Shown here in pieces: positions 63,918 to 64,000 of a DNA stretch of 64,000 nt (the first letter of the stretch is position 1; the number at the start of each line of letters is the position of its first letter). The DNA is from Frigoriflavimonas asaccharolytica (GTDB taxonomy: Bacteria > Bacteroidota > Bacteroidia > Flavobacteriales > Weeksellaceae). The notes beneath the pieces are model-generated. The model made no database searches, was not told the DNA's origin, and saw only the letters and a program-made list of their open reading frames with translations. The translations under genes and the position numbers were made by a program. The stretch spans positions 103,947 to 167,946 of the forward strand of contig NZ_JABSNO010000007.1 in the NCBI RefSeq assembly GCF_013294015.1, given 5' to 3'.

Positions 63918-64000
63918 TAAAAACTATTTAAACAACTGATTAATAGTTATTTAGAAGTTATAAAGTTTGTTTATATCTGCAAGAAAACGTATCTTTATGT

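Overview
The window is AT-rich DNA from a member of the Bacteroidota, most likely class Flavobacteriia and probably the Chryseobacterium/Weeksellaceae side. This rests on TAnnTTTG-type -7 promoter boxes, three proteins with type IX secretion (T9SS) type A C-terminal sorting domains, a type III glutamine synthetase, DUF4421/DUF4251/DUF6909-type proteins, many short lipoproteins and recognisable flavobacterial intergenic repeats. Almost all of it is ordinary chromosomal core. I found no tRNA, rRNA, CRISPR array, prophage or intact insertion sequence.

Layout. 0.2-8.3 kb: panB, a lipoprotein hydrolase, a pseudouridine synthase, glyS, a PhyH oxygenase, a serine hydrolase and a DUF4421 protein. 8.3-12.1 kb: minus-strand haem operon hemA-hemC-hemD-hemE. 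13.8-19.5 kb: complete rod-shape operon mreB-mreC-mreD-mrdA(PBP2)-rodA. 19.7-21.8 kb: a membrane di-iron hydroxylase and lycopene cyclase. 21.9-26.0 kb: NlpC/P60 lipoprotein, DUF1003 protein and glutamine synthetase III. 26.2-36.7 kb: MORN-like secreted protein, outer-membrane barrel, DUF6909 protein with a nucleoside-phosphorylase-like C-terminus, M1 peptidase, coaX and an SDR protein. 36.7-43.5 kb: tadA, pgi, folD-queE, a polyprenyl-phosphate sugar transferase and a MlaE/MlaF-type lipid ABC pair. 43.5-49.1 kb: M48 lipoprotein peptidase, DUF4251 lipoprotein, and meaB / unknown gene / methylmalonyl-CoA mutase. 49.2-49.4 kb: a decayed transposase tail. 50.1-53.8 kb: T9SS-secreted M43 protease, prfA and a His-tailed membrane protein. 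54.1-62.1 kb: a T9SS adhesin-like locus made of one broken 3' remnant and two large tandem paralogues. 62.3-63.6 kb: fumC.

The accessory part of greatest interest is 53.2-62.2 kb. Two modular surface proteins of about 1,150-1,200 residues share the same layout up to about residue 880 and then carry different C-terminal modules. Upstream lies a truncated third copy of the 3' end of the first one, with a nonsense codon just before the last residues of its sorting signal. Together with internal module duplications this looks like a locus that evolves by duplication and recombination. Other points of interest are the frameshifted transposase relic upstream of the mutase, four candidate intergenic repeat structures, promoters lying almost on top of their start codons (hemA, the DUF4421 gene), and the DUF6909 enzyme-like protein.
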